DNA from: Polyangium fumosum
Lineage (GTDB): Bacteria; Myxococcota_A; Polyangia; Polyangiales; Polyangiaceae
DNA: 64,000 nt
Assembly (NCBI RefSeq): GCF_005144585.1
Contig: NZ_SSMQ01000020.1
Coordinates: forward strand, 114,045 to 178,044
Direction: 5' to 3'
Shown one piece after another: positions 18,470-29,898 of the stretch. The position numbers and the translations under genes are program-made. The notes under the pieces were generated by a model, which did not search any database, had not been told where the DNA came from, and saw only the letters and a program-made list of their open reading frames with translations. Within the stretch, counting starts at the first letter, position 1, and every line of letters begins with the position of its first letter.

Positions 18470-19432
18470 TCACCGCTTCGTCTGGAAATCGACAACCCCG
18501 GTTTGAACCGCGCGCCGCGACGAACGCTCCCTGTACTGCTCGAGCTCGCGCCACGTGGGCGAACGTTGGGCCAGGACGAGGGATGCCACACACGTGAGCA
18601 GGCCGATCGCCGCGGCGACGTTGAGCCCGAGGTCCGACTTGCCGCTGCGGCCGGAACTCGGCGCTGGTTTGGCAAAATACAGACCGAAGAGAACGCCGAC
18701 GATGAGGCCGCCCAGGTGGGCGATGTTGTTGACCAGGATCCCGACGCGGGCCTGGTTGATGGCGAAGCCAAGCAGCAAGCTGTAGAGCACCGCCTGCACG
18801 GCGAATCGCTTCCACTGGGGGTTTCGCTGTCGGTACAGCATCCCCAGCACGAGCCCCATGATCCCGAAGACGGCGCCGCTCGCGCCCGCCGTCTGGCCTC
18901 CACCCGAGGCGTCGAAGAGGATCGTGTAGGCGATCGAAGCGACCCACCCGAAGACACCCGCGGTCAGGTACGTGAGGACGAAGCGCGCCGGGCCCACGGC
19001 AGGCTCGGCGACGCGGCCGAGCGACGTGAGCGCGAACATGTTCATGACCAGGTGGAGCGCGCCGTAGTGCACGAAGATCGCGGAGACGAGCCGCCACGGC
19101 TCCGCGAAGACGAGCGGCCCAGCGACCGATCCGAACCGAAGGGCGTCGATCGGATCCGCAGAGAGCAGCGCTGCGAGCACGTTCTCGGTTCCCCGGACGC
19201 GGAGCGCGACCCAGAGCTGCGCCGCAAAGACCAGCACGGTGAGCCCAATCACGAGCTTCGAGGCGAGGAGCGCGTCCGGATCGAGCCGCGCGCCGAGGCG
19301 ATCGACGGAACGAGCGACGGTGGAGAGCGCCTGCCCGCAGCGGACGCAGCGATCGAAGCCGGCTCCGTTCAGCGCGCCGCAGCGCGCGCAGGGCACCGCC
19401 TTCGTCCGCGAGGAGTGAGCTTCTTCGGTCAA
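18470..19432 (-). CDS. Rhomboid-family intramembrane serine protease with N-terminal zinc ribbon
   Basis: A 320-residue protein. C15-x2-C18 and C29-x2-C32 form a zinc-ribbon-like cytoplasmic head. Six or seven membrane helices follow. The rhomboid active site is complete: HYGALHLVMNMFAL (H127...N131), nucleophile S185 in GASGAVFG, and H239 in NNIAHLGG. The extra C-terminal helix ends in a basic tail. It should cleave membrane-spanning substrates within the cytoplasmic membrane; the target is unknown. Confidence 0.92.
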   Translation of the reverse strand: MTEEAHSSRTKAVPCARCGALNGAGFDRCVRCGQALSTVARSVDRLGARLDPDALLASKLVIGLTVLVFAAQLWVALRVRGTENVLAALLSADPIDALRFGSVAGPLVFAEPWRLVSAIFVHYGALHLVMNMFALTSLGRVAEPAVGPARFVLTYLTAGVFGWVASIAYTILFDASGGGQTAGASGAVFGIMGLVLGMLYRQRNPQWKRFAVQAVLYSLLLGFAINQARVGILVNNIAHLGGLIVGVLFGLYFAKPAPSSGRSGKSDLGLNVAAAIGLLTCVASLVLAQRSPTWRELEQYRERSSRRAVQTGVVDFQTKR

Positions 19433-19738
19433 GTCGTCGCTCCCTTGGTGGAAACTCCAGCCTTTCCCGCGAGAAAATCCGTTCGTGGCCGGAGGATGGA
19501 GCGCAGGACCGCGCGCCGGGGCTCAATGTGGTGGCGATCGCCCGTAAGGTCGAGCGGCAAAGGCCGTTCTCCGGGCGTGCAAGCGTTAGCCCTCGCGTTC
19601 CGTCCGCTCGCGCCGCCCGCCCAGGATCCGGTGGCGGCGCTTCTGCTCGCGGTCGGGCTCGGTCGTCGTCCCGTGCCCTCGCCGCGCGCGGAGAAGCCGT
19701 CGCCGGTCCAGGCTGTGCGGCCGAGGCCGAGTCCAGGT
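19433..19738. other. Divergent intergenic region (rhomboid / ECF sigma)
   Basis: 306 bp between the divergent starts of the rhomboid gene and the sigma-factor gene. I see no further gene, tRNA or convincing promoter pair. Its base composition is as GC-rich as the coding regions. Confidence 0.5.
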
Positions 19739-20383
19739 ATGGTGGCGTCCGTGGCCGTTGCGCGTACGGATCTCGAAGCAGAGCGCGAGCTCTGCGAGCG
19801 CGCGAGGGCCGGGGATCGCGCGGCGCTCGGGCAGCTCCTGCGTCGCTACGGGCCGATCCTCTACCGCTCGGTGCTGCTGCCGCGTCTCGGGCGCGAAGCG
19901 CTCGCGCAGGACGCGCTCGCCGAGACGTACGCGCGCGTCGTGGAGCGGTTCCATCAGTTCCAGTGGCAAGACGCGGGCGTCTACCCGTGGCTGCGCGTCG
20001 TGGGTCTGCGCATCGCGTACGACATCCTGCGATCCCGCAAGCGCGAGACGCTCTACGAGCCCGACGATCTGCAGCGCGAGATCGACGCGGCCGAGGCCGA
20101 TCCACAGACGAACGGCGAGGCAGAGCTCTGCGAGAAGCGCGACCTCGCCGAGGCGCGCGCGCGGGTCGAGGCGGCCTTGCGATCGATCCATCCGCGGTAC
20201 GCCGAGGCGATCCGGCTGCGCGTGCTCGAGGAGCGATCCCGCGAAGAGGTGGCGAGCGCGCTCGGCGTGACGGTCTCGACGTTCGACGTGGTGCTGCACC
20301 GCGCGCTCGCGGCGCTGAAGAAGGCGATCGACGTGCCTCGCGTGGCCGAGGGCAAGCTCGCGTCGAGGGAGGCTCCGCGATGA
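19739..20383 (+). CDS. ECF-type RNA polymerase sigma factor
   Basis: A 214-residue sigma-70 family protein. Region 2 (about 17-100) includes LLRRYGPILYRSVLLPRLG, AQDALAETYARVVERFHQF and YPWLRVVGLRIAYDILRSRKR. Region 4 (about 145-200) ends with SREEVASALGVTVSTFDVVLHRALAALKKAI (a helix-turn-helix split around GVTVSTF). ATG at 19739 is the first Met giving the normal length; a much longer upstream reading is shadow. The following gene overlaps by ATGA and encodes a likely anti-sigma factor. Confidence 0.85.
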   Translation: MVASVAVARTDLEAERELCERARAGDRAALGQLLRRYGPILYRSVLLPRLGREALAQDALAETYARVVERFHQFQWQDAGVYPWLRVVGLRIAYDILRSRKRETLYEPDDLQREIDAAEADPQTNGEAELCEKRDLAEARARVEAALRSIHPRYAEAIRLRVLEERSREEVASALGVTVSTFDVVLHRALAALKKAIDVPRVAEGKLASREAPR

Positions 20384-21090
20384 AAAGGGAGCACAAGCTC
20401 AGGCTGGTTCATCCAGACGAGCGCGTGGCGTTCGAGGACGAGCCGCCGCCGTCACCCGAGGAGCTCGCGGAGGCCGAGGCGCTCCGCGCGTCGCTGGAGA
20501 AGGGAGAGCACCCGCTCGCCGTGGTGCTGCGATCGGCGAGCGCGCCGGCGTCGCTCGACGACGCGCTGAACGACGCGCTGATCGAGCGCGCGCTCGGCAA
20601 GAGCGAGGCGCACGTCGAGGGGGAGGACGCGCCTCCCACGGCCTCCGAGCGCGCAGGGGCCGCACGGCTGCGTGATGCGCTCGACGCGCCTCGTGGAGAG
20701 GAACGGAGGGCGCCGCTCGCGGAGCTGGCGGAGGCGCTCGTCGCGGCGCACGAGCCACGCGCGATCGAGCCGCTCCGGAACGAGGCGCTCATCGCGCGTG
20801 CGCTCGGACGTACGTCGGCGCAGCCGCGCAAGGGGCGTGTGCTTTCGGTCGTGACGGCGGCGGTCGTCATGGCGGCCGCGGCGGCTGCGGGCTTCGCGCT
20901 CACGCTGCGTCCTTCGACGGAGAGCACGGTCGCGGAGGCGCCCGAGCTTCAGCGCTCGCGCTCGGCAGGCGAGCTCTTCGACACACCGTTCCCGCGCGTC
21001 GGCGGCGCGTCGGCGCGCGTCGATCGCATCGCCGGCGCGCGCGCCACGGAACTCCGGCAGAACCGCTTTGCCTTGTGGGGTGTGCGATGA
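20380..21090 (+). CDS. Putative anti-sigma factor, single-pass membrane protein
   Basis: A 236-residue protein with a charged, acidic cytoplasmic part (1-~165), one membrane helix (about 166-185, VVTAAVVMAAAAAAGFAL) and a short outer tail. There is no zinc-binding ZAS motif (HxxxCxxC). The cytoplasmic part contains two similar segments ending in xxEALIARALGxxxA / LNDALIERALGKSEA, perhaps a duplicated short helical unit. Its role as anti-sigma is inferred from the overlap with the sigma gene (ATGA) and from topology. Confidence 0.55.
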   Translation: MKREHKLRLVHPDERVAFEDEPPPSPEELAEAEALRASLEKGEHPLAVVLRSASAPASLDDALNDALIERALGKSEAHVEGEDAPPTASERAGAARLRDALDAPRGEERRAPLAELAEALVAAHEPRAIEPLRNEALIARALGRTSAQPRKGRVLSVVTAAVVMAAAAAAGFALTLRPSTESTVAEAPELQRSRSAGELFDTPFPRVGGASARVDRIAGARATELRQNRFALWGVR

Positions 21091-21677
21091 CGCGCCGCTC
21101 GGCGAAGATCACGATCGTGGCGCTCGGGCTCGCGGTGATGAGCGCCGTCGGCGTGAGCTGCGCGCGATCGGAGCGCGCAGCGACGCAGCCTTCGGCGTGC
21201 GAGCCTGGCGCCGCGCCGGTCGTCGACTCGGTGCTGCTCGCGTTCCTGTCGAAGGCGCGCGCCGCGCACCACAAGGCCGATCTCGCGGAGGCCTCGGGCG
21301 ACGTGGCTCGGGCGATCGCCTCGCTCGAATCCCTCACGGGCGGCGCGCGTCCCGGCGGCGCGACGCCTCTGCCCGAGGCGAGCGAGGTCCTCTCGGACAC
21401 GTACGCGCGCCTCGCCGATCTGCGCAGCGCGCGCGGCGAGTTCGACACGGCGCTGCGCGACGTCGACGCAGGGCTCGCGCTGGCGCGGGAGACGACGTAC
21501 TTCCGTGGCCATCTCTTCGAGGTGCGCGGTCTTGTCGAGGAGCGGCGCGCGAAGTCGCTCCCCGAGGGCGCCGATCGCGAGAGCGCGCGCAAGGCCGCGA
21601 TGGATGCGTTCGACGAGGCCGTGCGGATCCAGGATCAGGTGATCTCCTCGGCGCTCGACGACGGCGGCGCGCGCTGA
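21087..21677 (+). CDS. Putative lipoprotein with TPR-like helical repeats
   Basis: A 196-residue secreted protein with an N-terminal hydrophobic stretch ending in GVSC (Cys near residue 25), a plausible lipobox. The remainder is Ala-rich helical with TPR-like periodicity (LAEASGDVARAIASLESL, YARLADLRSARGEFDTALR). ATG at 21087 overlaps the previous stop (ATGA), making this the third gene of the sigma operon. It might be the envelope partner of the anti-sigma; that is inference. Confidence 0.6.
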   Translation: MTRRSAKITIVALGLAVMSAVGVSCARSERAATQPSACEPGAAPVVDSVLLAFLSKARAAHHKADLAEASGDVARAIASLESLTGGARPGGATPLPEASEVLSDTYARLADLRSARGEFDTALRDVDAGLALARETTYFRGHLFEVRGLVEERRAKSLPEGADRESARKAAMDAFDEAVRIQDQVISSALDDGGAR

Positions 21678-21685
21678 GCACGCGC

Positions 21686-22660
21686 GTGGCGAGCGAAGAG
21701 CCCGTCGCCGACGTCCGCGAGGGAGGGACGTGGACCCCGCGGCAACGCCTGAAGAACGACGTCGTGTACGTCCTCGTGCGCGCCCTCCTGGCCTTCGCGT
21801 TGTTCCTCCCGCGGCGCGCCCTCGGGGCCGTTTGTCGCGCGCTCGGGTTCGTCGCGTACGTCGTCCTCCCGCGCACGCGGCGGATCGTCGCGGCGAGGCT
21901 CGAAGCCGGGCTCGGTTCCTCGAACGTTCGTGCTCAAAGTGTCTTCACGACCGTCGCGGCGATGCTCGCCGACACGCTCGATCTCCTGCGACCGGGCGAG
22001 CGCGCGGGCGCGCGGCTCTCGCTCGATCCGGCGTCACGTCGGGTGTTCGCGGAGGCGCTCGCGGAGGGGCGCGGCGTGGTGTTCGTCGCGGCGCACCTCG
22101 GGCCCTGGGAGCGCATGGCCGCGCTCCTCGTCGAGGAGGGATTTCCGGTCGCCACGGTCGCGCGCGAGAGCTACGACCCGCGCTTCACCGAGCTCTACGA
22201 GCGGCTGCGTCGTCCGCGGGGGGTTCGTTCGCTCTACCGAGGCCGGCGCGGCGTCGCGCTGTCCATCGCGCGTGAGCTCGCAAAAGGCCGCGCCGTGGGA
22301 TTTCTCGTCGATGTCCCCGCGCGTGTACCCTCGGTCACCCGACGCCTCTTCGGCGCCGATGTCCTCGTCCCGATCGGCCCTGCACGGATCGCGCTCGCGC
22401 GTCGAGCCGCGGTGGTCGTGGGCACGTGCGCGCCGGCGACGTCGGGGTCGAATGCTTCGGGTTCGTCGCTTCCGATCGTCCAGATCTCCCGCGTTCCCCT
22501 GGACGATCTTGGTCCGGATTCTTGCGCCGAGGACGTTCTCATGACGAGAATCACGGCCGAGCTCGAACGACGCATTGCAGCATGGCCGGAGGCGTGGCTC
22601 GGGAGCTTCGTGTCTCTCGGGCGTCCGGCTGCGTTGCGGGGCGCGCTCGATCCTCACTAG
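21686..22660 (+). CDS. LpxL/HtrB-like lysophospholipid acyltransferase
   Basis: A 324-residue membrane-associated acyltransferase. The N-terminal hydrophobic helix (about 25-62) is followed by the catalytic Hx4E motif H137-L-G-P-W-E142 (VFVAAHLGPWER). The later sequence GRAVGFLVDVPARVPSVTRRLFG corresponds to the LpxL-family substrate region, here with D-V-P instead of the usual D-Q. Family members acylate lipid A precursors, but distant members acylate other lipids. The GTG start at 21686, 8 bp after the preceding stop, is the best available. Confidence 0.78.
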   Translation: MASEEPVADVREGGTWTPRQRLKNDVVYVLVRALLAFALFLPRRALGAVCRALGFVAYVVLPRTRRIVAARLEAGLGSSNVRAQSVFTTVAAMLADTLDLLRPGERAGARLSLDPASRRVFAEALAEGRGVVFVAAHLGPWERMAALLVEEGFPVATVARESYDPRFTELYERLRRPRGVRSLYRGRRGVALSIARELAKGRAVGFLVDVPARVPSVTRRLFGADVLVPIGPARIALARRAAVVVGTCAPATSGSNASGSSLPIVQISRVPLDDLGPDSCAEDVLMTRITAELERRIAAWPEAWLGSFVSLGRPAALRGALDPH

Positions 22661-22701
22661 ACTGAACGCTCGGTTTCGCGTCCGCTACGTCCGGTTCCCC
22701 C

Positions 22702-24387
22702 ATGGTGCGTGTTCCTAGGCCGGTGCCCGGGTGCGACATCAAGTCGCTGCCGCTCAGGCCCGACGAGGCTTACCTGCTCTCGCGCATCGACGGCGTGGTG
22801 AGCGAGCGTGAGCTCTCGCTCATCACCGGTCTCTCGCAAGCCGAGGTGACGACTGCGCTGGATCGGCTCTTCGTGCTCGGCGCCGTCGACTTCAACGAGC
22901 CGAGGGCCCCGGTGTCCCGTCGCGCGCACCCGAGCGTGGCGCCGGCCTCGGGCACCGCGTCGAGCCGGGGAACCGAGGGTCCGCCGAGCCGCAGCTTCGA
23001 AGGCAGCTTCGGCGCAGGGCCGTCGTCGCGCAGGTTCGAGCCGACGGTCGATGCGCCGCCCGCGAGCCGCCGGAGCTTCGAGCCGCTCGCGGAACTGCCG
23101 CCGCCGACCCGGCGCAGCATCGAGCTCTCGGCCGAGCGTCGCAGCGGCACCGACACGGGCGTCGACGCGCCGCCCGCGACGCGGCGCGCGATTGACCTCA
23201 CGGTCGAGCAGCCACGCATCGTCGATCCGGAGCTCGAAGAGCCCGTCGATCTCGATCACGCAAAGAAGAAGCGGGTCATCGAGCTCTTCAACGCGCTCGA
23301 TGACCGCAACCACTACGAGCTGCTCGGCGTCGCCATCGACGCGGACAAGAAGCAGATCAAGAGCGCGTACTGGGTGCTCGCGCCGGAGTTCCATCCCGAC
23401 AAGTATTTTCGGAAGAAGCTCGGCACGTTCAAGCAGCGGATCGAGGCGATCTTCGACAGGCTCACGCTCGCGCACGACGTGCTCACGTCGAAGCAGCGCC
23501 GCGCGGAGTACGACGCGTACCTCGAGCAGACGCGGCGAAACCGGACGATGGCCGCGCTCCTGGAGCACGATCCGACCGACATCCCCGCGGTCGTCGCGGC
23601 GGCCGAGGATGCGCCGGGGAGCGGGCCTCCGACGTTGCCCGGGCGCCTCGTCGGCGAGGATCCGAGCGGGAGCCCGGAGAGCGTGCGGATGCGCCGGTCC
23701 TTCAGCGCGAAGCTCGCGAGCCACTCGCTCCGCCGCGCGATGCCCGACATGGCCGGCAGTTCGGCCGTGCCCGCGACGCCTTCCCAGCCCGCGACGGATC
23801 CCTTCCGCCGCTACGATGCGACGCGGAACGAGGCACGGCGGCTGCAACTCGAGCGGTACGTGCTGGCGGCGAAGGTGGCGCTCGAGCGGAGAGATCTCGC
23901 GGCCGCGGCGAACGCCTACCGGCTCGCGGTGGCCCTCGCGCCCGAGGACGAGGGCCTCGTGCGCAAGGCGACCGAGGCCCAGCAGCAAGCGGCGGCGGAG
24001 CTCGCGGAGGGATTTTTGCGGCAGGCCGAGTACGAGGCCAGCCAGGGGCGCTGGTCGGAGGCGGCCATGAGCTTCGCGAATGTCTGCAAAGCGAGGGGAG
24101 ACGACCCCCGGCCTCACGAGCGCGTAGCGTTTTGCACACTCAAGAGCGGCCAGAACAACCGCCGCGCCATCGATTTCGCCCGGCGCGCGGTGAAGCTCGC
24201 GCCTGGTGTCGGCGAGTACAGGCTCACCCTGGCGCGGGCCTACATGGCGGCCGGGCTGGAGACGACCGCGCGCGTCGAGATGGAGCGCGCCGCCGAGCTT
24301 TCGCCGAACGATGCTAGGATGCGGGAGGCGATCGCGCAGCTTCGCGCGCAGATGAAGAAACCAGACGGCGGCGAACCGGAGAAATGA
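22702..24387 (+). CDS. J-domain co-chaperone with N-terminal winged-helix-like domain and C-terminal TPRs
   Basis: A 561-residue protein in three parts. Residues ~14-70 form a small domain (LRPDEAYLLSRIDG, ELSLITGLSQAEVTTALDRL). An S/R/P-rich linker with a degenerate repeat follows (ca. 75-190). A J domain occupies about 206-270, with the invariant H231-P232-D233 (FHPDKYF) needed to stimulate Hsp70 ATPase. The C-terminal half carries TPR-like helices (AAANAYRLAVALAPED, ARRAVKLAPG, ARVEMERAAELSPND). The dnaK-type gene begins 75 bp downstream. It is not a canonical DnaJ: it lacks the G/F region and zinc fingers. Confidence 0.87.
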   Translation: MVRVPRPVPGCDIKSLPLRPDEAYLLSRIDGVVSERELSLITGLSQAEVTTALDRLFVLGAVDFNEPRAPVSRRAHPSVAPASGTASSRGTEGPPSRSFEGSFGAGPSSRRFEPTVDAPPASRRSFEPLAELPPPTRRSIELSAERRSGTDTGVDAPPATRRAIDLTVEQPRIVDPELEEPVDLDHAKKKRVIELFNALDDRNHYELLGVAIDADKKQIKSAYWVLAPEFHPDKYFRKKLGTFKQRIEAIFDRLTLAHDVLTSKQRRAEYDAYLEQTRRNRTMAALLEHDPTDIPAVVAAAEDAPGSGPPTLPGRLVGEDPSGSPESVRMRRSFSAKLASHSLRRAMPDMAGSSAVPATPSQPATDPFRRYDATRNEARRLQLERYVLAAKVALERRDLAAAANAYRLAVALAPEDEGLVRKATEAQQQAAAELAEGFLRQAEYEASQGRWSEAAMSFANVCKARGDDPRPHERVAFCTLKSGQNNRRAIDFARRAVKLAPGVGEYRLTLARAYMAAGLETTARVEMERAAELSPNDARMREAIAQLRAQMKKPDGGEPEK

Positions 24388-24462
24388 TCCCCGGCGGCAG
24401 CGGTCTCGCCGTACTTTTGCACGACTCTCCCCGGCACCCCCCTCCACGGAGCACCTGAATCG

Positions 24463-26292
<1,830 letters not shown>

Positions 26293-26320
26293 GCACGGCG
26301 CGACGCTTGGTCGGGGTGTG

Positions 26321-27838
26321 ATGTCGCAAAAGCCTCCCGAACGATCGAACGAAGAGACCGGAGACCAGGGACAGGACCCGGAAGGCAAGGGCGCCGCGGA
26401 TCGCGGCGCGCGCAAGCCGGTCGTGCCGCGGGGCCTCGGCCTCGCCGGCGACACCGTGCGTCCGCCGCAGCCCGTCGTCTCTGTCTCGTTTGGCGACGCC
26501 GAGCCGCTGCCGGAGTTCATCCAGGAGCGCGAGACGTTGCCGCCGCCCGTTCCCATGGAGCAGCTCGTCGCGCAGATGATGCGGCCCGAGGCGAGCGAGG
26601 AGCCGCGCGCGGGCTCCGCGGCCGCCGAGACGATCCCGCCGCCGGCGAGCGACGTGGACACGGTGCGGCCGCGCGGCGACGACGCGAAGACGATCCCGCC
26701 GCGCGGAGACGACACGATCCCGCCGCGTCCGCTCCACGAGGCGAAGACGATCCCGCCGCGCGGCGACGACACCGAGCCGCCGCAGCGGGACGACGCGAAG
26801 ACGATGCCGCCGCGCGGCGACGACACGCTCGACATGCGGCAGGACGATCTCGCCACGATGCCGCCGCCGATGCTCGATCAGGACACGCTCCCGGGCGTGG
26901 CCCCCGGGCTGCTCGAAGAGCACGAGCCGCTCTATCGCGGCATCGCCGCGCGCGAGTCGTCGTCGTCGCTCACGGCGCGCGCGCTCGACACCGCGGACGC
27001 CGTGTTCGAAGAGCTCGGCGTGGAGTTCTTTCGCGCGCGCGACACGATCGAGACCGAGCCGCCGCCGCGGACGCTCGAAACCGAGCCGCCGCGCTCGCGC
27101 CCGACGGAAGAACCTCCGCGCTCGCACCCGACGGAACCTCCGCGCTCACGCCCGGCGGACGAACCCGTGCGCGCGCGTGTGCCCGCGCCCCCGCCTGCGC
27201 CGATGCCGACGCCGACGCCGACGCCCGAGGAGACACCTCGCCCTCGCCCGATCGACGAGCGTCCGCGCATCGCGTCACGCCTCACGCCGCCGCGGACCGT
27301 GAAGCCCACGATGGATGCGCCGCCGCCTGCGCCGCCGAGCAACGCAGGACGTCCGTCGCACCGCAGGCGTGGATCCGAGACGGGATCACGCAGCGCCGAA
27401 TCGCTCATGTCGGGCGAGCGCTCCTCACCCGTGCCGAGCGTGCCCGTGAGCGAGCGGCTCAACGAGGTGCGTGCACGTTACGAGGCTGGGGATCATCGCG
27501 CCGCGCTCGCGCTCGCCGAGGCGATCCTCGCGGACGCGCCGGACAACATCGGCGCGTTCAGCTACGCCGAGAGCTCGCGGCAGATGCTGAAGCAGAAGTA
27601 CATGGCGCGCATCGGCGAGACGAGCCTCGTGCCGCGGCTCAAGGCCTCCGTCGAGGAGCTCGCGCGTGGCCTCGACGAGCGGGGGCGCATGATCGTCGCG
27701 TCGATCGACGGCGTGGCCTCGATCGAAGACATCATCGGCGCCACGGGCCTGCCGACGATCGAGGTGCTGCGGGTCGTCCACGATTTGCTCGTGGCGCACA
27801 AGCTCGACCTCGCGACGTTCCCAAGAGGAAGACGATGA
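26321..27838 (+). CDS. Low-complexity protein with C-terminal domain shared with the J-TPR protein
   Basis: A 505-residue protein encoded 28 bp after dnaK. Residues 1-~365 are charged, Pro-rich low complexity, with repeats of TIPPRGDD (about 120-185) and SRPTEEPPRSHP-like units (about 250-290). The C-terminal ~130 residues contain a TPR-like pair of helices (NEVRARYEAGDHRAALALAE) and a small domain (ERGRMIVASIDGVASIEDI, GATGLPTIEVLRVVHDLL) that resembles the N-terminal domain of the J protein two genes upstream. The function is unknown; it may be an adaptor for this Hsp70. Its stop overlaps the next ATG. Confidence 0.65.
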   Translation: MSQKPPERSNEETGDQGQDPEGKGAADRGARKPVVPRGLGLAGDTVRPPQPVVSVSFGDAEPLPEFIQERETLPPPVPMEQLVAQMMRPEASEEPRAGSAAAETIPPPASDVDTVRPRGDDAKTIPPRGDDTIPPRPLHEAKTIPPRGDDTEPPQRDDAKTMPPRGDDTLDMRQDDLATMPPPMLDQDTLPGVAPGLLEEHEPLYRGIAARESSSSLTARALDTADAVFEELGVEFFRARDTIETEPPPRTLETEPPRSRPTEEPPRSHPTEPPRSRPADEPVRARVPAPPPAPMPTPTPTPEETPRPRPIDERPRIASRLTPPRTVKPTMDAPPPAPPSNAGRPSHRRRGSETGSRSAESLMSGERSSPVPSVPVSERLNEVRARYEAGDHRAALALAEAILADAPDNIGAFSYAESSRQMLKQKYMARIGETSLVPRLKASVEELARGLDERGRMIVASIDGVASIEDIIGATGLPTIEVLRVVHDLLVAHKLDLATFPRGRR

Positions 27839-29898
27839 ACCAACGACAGGGGGGGCGGGGTGGGTGGGGCCGGACGGCCCTCGCCATCGCCGTGGGCCTC
27901 GGCGCGACCTACGGCGCGGCGCTCGCGGCGACCACGAGCGTCTCGGCAGAGCCTCCCGCGGCGGCGGGCGTCGAGCTCGCCGAGGCCGTGATCCCTCCGA
28001 GCAACGCTGGCTCCGGCGCGCTCCCTGCGTTCGCCGCCGAGCCCATGGCCGCGCACGCCGATCCCGTCGCGAGTTACACGCTGCGCGCCACGCTCGATCA
28101 GACGCTCCACCAGGTGCGTGGCGAAGGCACGATCGTCTGGCGCAACGCCTCGCGCATCCCGCAGCGCGAGATCTGGCTGCACCTCTACCTGAACGCCTTC
28201 AAGAACGAGAAGACGAACTACATGCGGCAGCGCGCGCGCGGCTTCCGCGGCGGCGGCGCGCTCGCCGACTACGGTTGGATCCGCGTCTCGAAGCTCTTCG
28301 CACGCGAGCTCGACAGCGAGCTTTGGGACAAGGCCGATCGCCACACGCCCGGCGATCCCGACGACGAAACCGACATCCGCGTGCCCTTGCCGCGCGCGAT
28401 CGAGCCGGGCGAGACGCTCACGCTCGACGTCGCGTTCGTCTCCGATCTGCCGAGCGTCACGCTGCGGACCGGGTTCGACGACAGCTTCCACATGGTCGCG
28501 CAGTGGTTCCCCAAGCTCGCGAAGATCGAGCCCGACGGGCGCTGGGCGCACTTCCCGTTCTATCGCTTCTCGGAGTTTTACGCGGACTACGGCAACTACG
28601 ACGTCACGATCGACGCGCCCGAGGGCTACGTCATCGGCGCGACCGGCAGGCTCGACAAGGAGACCGCGAACGGCGGCCGCGTCGAGCGCCGCTTCCTGCA
28701 GGAGGACGTGCACGACTTCGCGTTCACCGCGTGGGATCATTTCCGCGAGGTCACGGCGACGACGGCGGACGGCGTCGCGCTTCGTTGCCTCTATCCGCCG
28801 GGCTTCGATCGCGTCGCGACGATCGAGCTCGACGCGGTCCGGTTCGGCCTCGAGCACTTCGGCGCGGCGTACGGAAAGTATCCGTACGGCACGGTCACGA
28901 TCGTGCATCCACCGCGCGGCGCCGGCGAGGCCGGCGGCATGGAGTACCCCACGCTGATCACCACGGGCGGCGCGTGGTGGACACCCGAGACGGGCGCGCG
29001 CGCCATCGAGGGCGTGACCCTCCACGAGCTCGGGCATCAGTGGTTCTACGGGCTCGTCGCGACGAACGAGCATGCCTTCCCGTTCCTCGACGAGGGCCTC
29101 AACACGTACGCGGAAGGCGAGTCCATGGAGGCGCGCTGGCCCGGCAACTCGGCGCTGCGCTTGCCTGGGGGCTTCGGCGTCGCGCTCCCCTCGGCCTACC
29201 GCGTCGCCGCCGCCGAGGTCGAGCACAACGAGGCCGTCGCGCAGTCCGCCGCGCGCTTCGCGAGCGGCAGCGACTACGGCTCGCTCGTCTACTCGCGCAC
29301 GGGCACCATCTTGAACACGCTCGCGGGCGTCTACGGCCCGGATCGCGTCCGCGAGGCGATCGGCCGTTACACGCGCCGCTACCGCTTCCGCCACCCTGGG
29401 CCCGAGGAGCTCCTCGGCGTCCTCCGCGACACGCTCGGGCCCGACGCCGAGCTCACCGCGCGCCAGGCGATCTTCGAGCGCGGCTGGGTCGACTACTCCG
29501 TCGCCGAGATCGGCTCGAACCGGATGGCGCCGCTCGGCGGCATCTTCGGCGATCCGGACAAGCCCTCCGCCGCGCCCGTGCTCGACACGTACGGCTACCG
29601 CGGCCGTGTCCTCGTCCGGCGCCGCGGCACGCTCGTCTTCCCTGTCGACATCGATCTCGTGATGGAGGACGGCTCGACGAAGCGCGTGCGCTGGGACGGC
29701 AAGGGCGTCACGCACGAGGTCGACTACGAGGGCGAGCTGCGGCTCGTCGGGGCCGTCATCGATCCCGAGCATCGCGTGCTGCTCGACGACGACCTCTTGA
29801 ACAATGCGCAGAACGAGCGAGGCGGCGGGGTCGGCTCGCGTGTGCTCGAGCGTGGCATGTTCGGCGCCGAGCTCCTCCTCTGGCTCCTCGCTCCGTGA
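27835..29898 (+). CDS. M1-family zinc metallopeptidase, secreted
   Basis: A 687-residue protein with a signal peptide (first ~40 residues, Ala-rich, cleavage near VSAEP). The gluzincin motif H397-E-L-G-H401-x18-E420 is complete, and AGGMEYPTLITT corresponds to the GxMEN exopeptidase motif, here GMEYP. The N-terminal beta domain and C-terminal extension are typical of membrane-associated or periplasmic M1-like peptidases. It probably degrades peptides outside the cytoplasm. ATG at 27835 overlaps the preceding stop (ATGA). Confidence 0.88.
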   Translation: MNQRQGGRGGWGRTALAIAVGLGATYGAALAATTSVSAEPPAAAGVELAEAVIPPSNAGSGALPAFAAEPMAAHADPVASYTLRATLDQTLHQVRGEGTIVWRNASRIPQREIWLHLYLNAFKNEKTNYMRQRARGFRGGGALADYGWIRVSKLFARELDSELWDKADRHTPGDPDDETDIRVPLPRAIEPGETLTLDVAFVSDLPSVTLRTGFDDSFHMVAQWFPKLAKIEPDGRWAHFPFYRFSEFYADYGNYDVTIDAPEGYVIGATGRLDKETANGGRVERRFLQEDVHDFAFTAWDHFREVTATTADGVALRCLYPPGFDRVATIELDAVRFGLEHFGAAYGKYPYGTVTIVHPPRGAGEAGGMEYPTLITTGGAWWTPETGARAIEGVTLHELGHQWFYGLVATNEHAFPFLDEGLNTYAEGESMEARWPGNSALRLPGGFGVALPSAYRVAAAEVEHNEAVAQSAARFASGSDYGSLVYSRTGTILNTLAGVYGPDRVREAIGRYTRRYRFRHPGPEELLGVLRDTLGPDAELTARQAIFERGWVDYSVAEIGSNRMAPLGGIFGDPDKPSAAPVLDTYGYRGRVLVRRRGTLVFPVDIDLVMEDGSTKRVRWDGKGVTHEVDYEGELRLVGAVIDPEHRVLLDDDLLNNAQNERGGGVGSRVLERGMFGAELLLWLLAP

